NCBI RefSeq assembly: GCF_006265165.1
Contig: NZ_VDCH01000012.1
Span: 1-62,907 of the forward strand
DNA from: Chlorobaculum thiosulfatiphilum
GTDB lineage: Bacteria > Bacteroidota > Chlorobiia > Chlorobiales > Chlorobiaceae
Length of the DNA stretch: 62,907 nucleotides
Reading direction: 5' to 3'
Shown here one piece after another: positions 62,408 through 62,907 of this stretch. Positions within the stretch are counted from its first letter, which is position 1. Each line of letters begins with the position of its first letter. Both the position numbers and the translations under genes were made by a program. A model generated the notes under the pieces. That model ran no database searches, was not told the origin of the DNA, and was given only the letters and a program-made list of their open reading frames with translations.

Positions 62408-62907
62408 ATGAGTGAAGAAGAAATTGCTGCCAACGCACTATTTGCCACATTGGCTCAGTCAAGAGAAATGGCTAAGCTTGCAATTACAATTCGTGTTAAA
62501 AATTTTAACTTTTTTGTCATAATTGTTGGAGCCCTTGTTAGTGGAAATGCTTATTTTTCAACGAAAGAGGCGACAATATTGTTGGGAATCGTCGGATTTG
62601 TTGTTGGACTCATGTTTCTTTTATTGGACATTCGTATGCGATTGGTTTTAGAAAGAAGTATTGATCATCTTGAAATTCTTGAACAAAAAGTATGGGCCCT
62701 TGCCGGTATCAATGGATGGACAAAACATATTCGTGGAGATTCTACAAAGTACATTAATCATCAATGGATTTATAGAGCACTTTTTATTATGACATCAATA
62801 GGATCACTAATAATTATGATTAGGGCGTTATTATTACTCCGGCCAATAAAGGTATCAATTCTTGGCATAGCGAACATTGGGATGATCAAACAGTTTTTCG
62901 ACTTTGC
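62408..62907 (+). CDS. Membrane protein with two-helix core, 3' end outside window
   Basis: Starts at ATG 62408 and is open to the edge (166 codons seen). After MSEEEIAANALFATLAQSRE there are two helices (FFVIIVGALVSGNAYF; ATILLGIVGFVVGLMFLLL), then DIRMRLVLERSIDHLEILEQ, a pattern of membrane helices followed by a basic helical tail common in small defence or stress effectors, and another hydrophobic stretch (ALFIMTSIGSLIIMIRALLL). It is AT-rich like the preceding gene. No family assigned. Confidence 0.55.
   Translation, partial: MSEEEIAANALFATLAQSREMAKLAITIRVKNFNFFVIIVGALVSGNAYFSTKEATILLGIVGFVVGLMFLLLDIRMRLVLERSIDHLEILEQKVWALAGINGWTKHIRGDSTKYINHQWIYRALFIMTSIGSLIIMIRALLLLRPIKVSILGIANIGMIKQFFDF

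Overview
The window looks like chromosome of a green sulfur bacterium (Chlorobiaceae, most like Chlorobaculum). The evidence is bchY for bacteriochlorophyll synthesis, an almost complete menaquinone set (menF-menD, menH, menB-menC-menE), citrate synthase, a KDO-type lipopolysaccharide gene (kdsB), B12-dependent metH, and a GC-rich, Cys/Arg-rich codon style with weak Shine-Dalgarno sites. The genus call is inference; the family call is firmer. A GC-rich core is cut by several AT-rich or patchy accessory stretches.

Layout. 0-1.1 kb: AT-rich end of a Ser/Thr kinase gene cut by the window edge. 1.35-14.2 kb: core block with bchY, an HU/SPOR-type membrane protein, xseA, a DUF1828/DUF6978-type pair, kdsB-dtd-yggU, gatC, citrate synthase, tRNA-Asp, a heavy-metal-binding domain protein, a TPR lipoprotein, and menF-menD. 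14.2-16.8 kb: small enzymes (DUF488, a rhodanese with an in-frame TGA near its 3' end, arylamine N-acetyltransferase, DinB). 16.8-28.1 kb: defence island with a large Rad50-like ATPase resembling the anticodon nuclease RloC, then a type III restriction-modification operon (mod - DUF1016 nuclease - res). At its edges lie a broken copy of a GNAT 3' end and the first codons of a lost hsdM. 28.2-34.3 kb: menH, a ParE-type toxin/antitoxin pair, a KamA-like radical SAM enzyme and menBCE. 34.4-46.5 kb: core block with dapB-parB-parA, a 3-methyladenine glycosylase, mgtE, a CAAX-type protease, mnmA, an esterase and metH.

46.7-52.1 kb: accessory array. After an AT-rich WG-repeat protein come three small toxin-antitoxin-like cassettes (PIN/DUF2281, DUF2442/DUF4160/DUF2281, DUF2442/DUF2442/broken DUF4160). 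They are separated by four copies of the 3' end of the 138-residue gene at 51723-52139. The last cassette carries a 224-bp terminal-inverted-repeat element with an exact 8-bp target duplication; removing it in silico restores the DUF4160 C-terminus and the start region of the next gene. 52.5-61.0 kb: envelope genes (two L,D-transpeptidases, SIMPL protein), a DUF2278 protein, and the pentose-phosphate pair transketolase/6-phosphogluconolactonase. 61.1 kb to the end: a PIN toxin/antitoxin pair and two AT-rich genes for small membrane proteins, the last cut by the edge.

The most notable structural point is that two accessory segments (the RloC-like gene and the TA array) share one topology: an intact host gene, accessory genes just past its 3' end, then a displaced and decayed copy of that same 3' end. 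This suggests repeated capture of defence and addiction genes at gene 3' ends with no integrase in sight. Scattered palindromic repeats (about 75-bp units, 120-bp elements with inverted ends, short GGCGGACA palindromes) fill most of the longer intergenic gaps.
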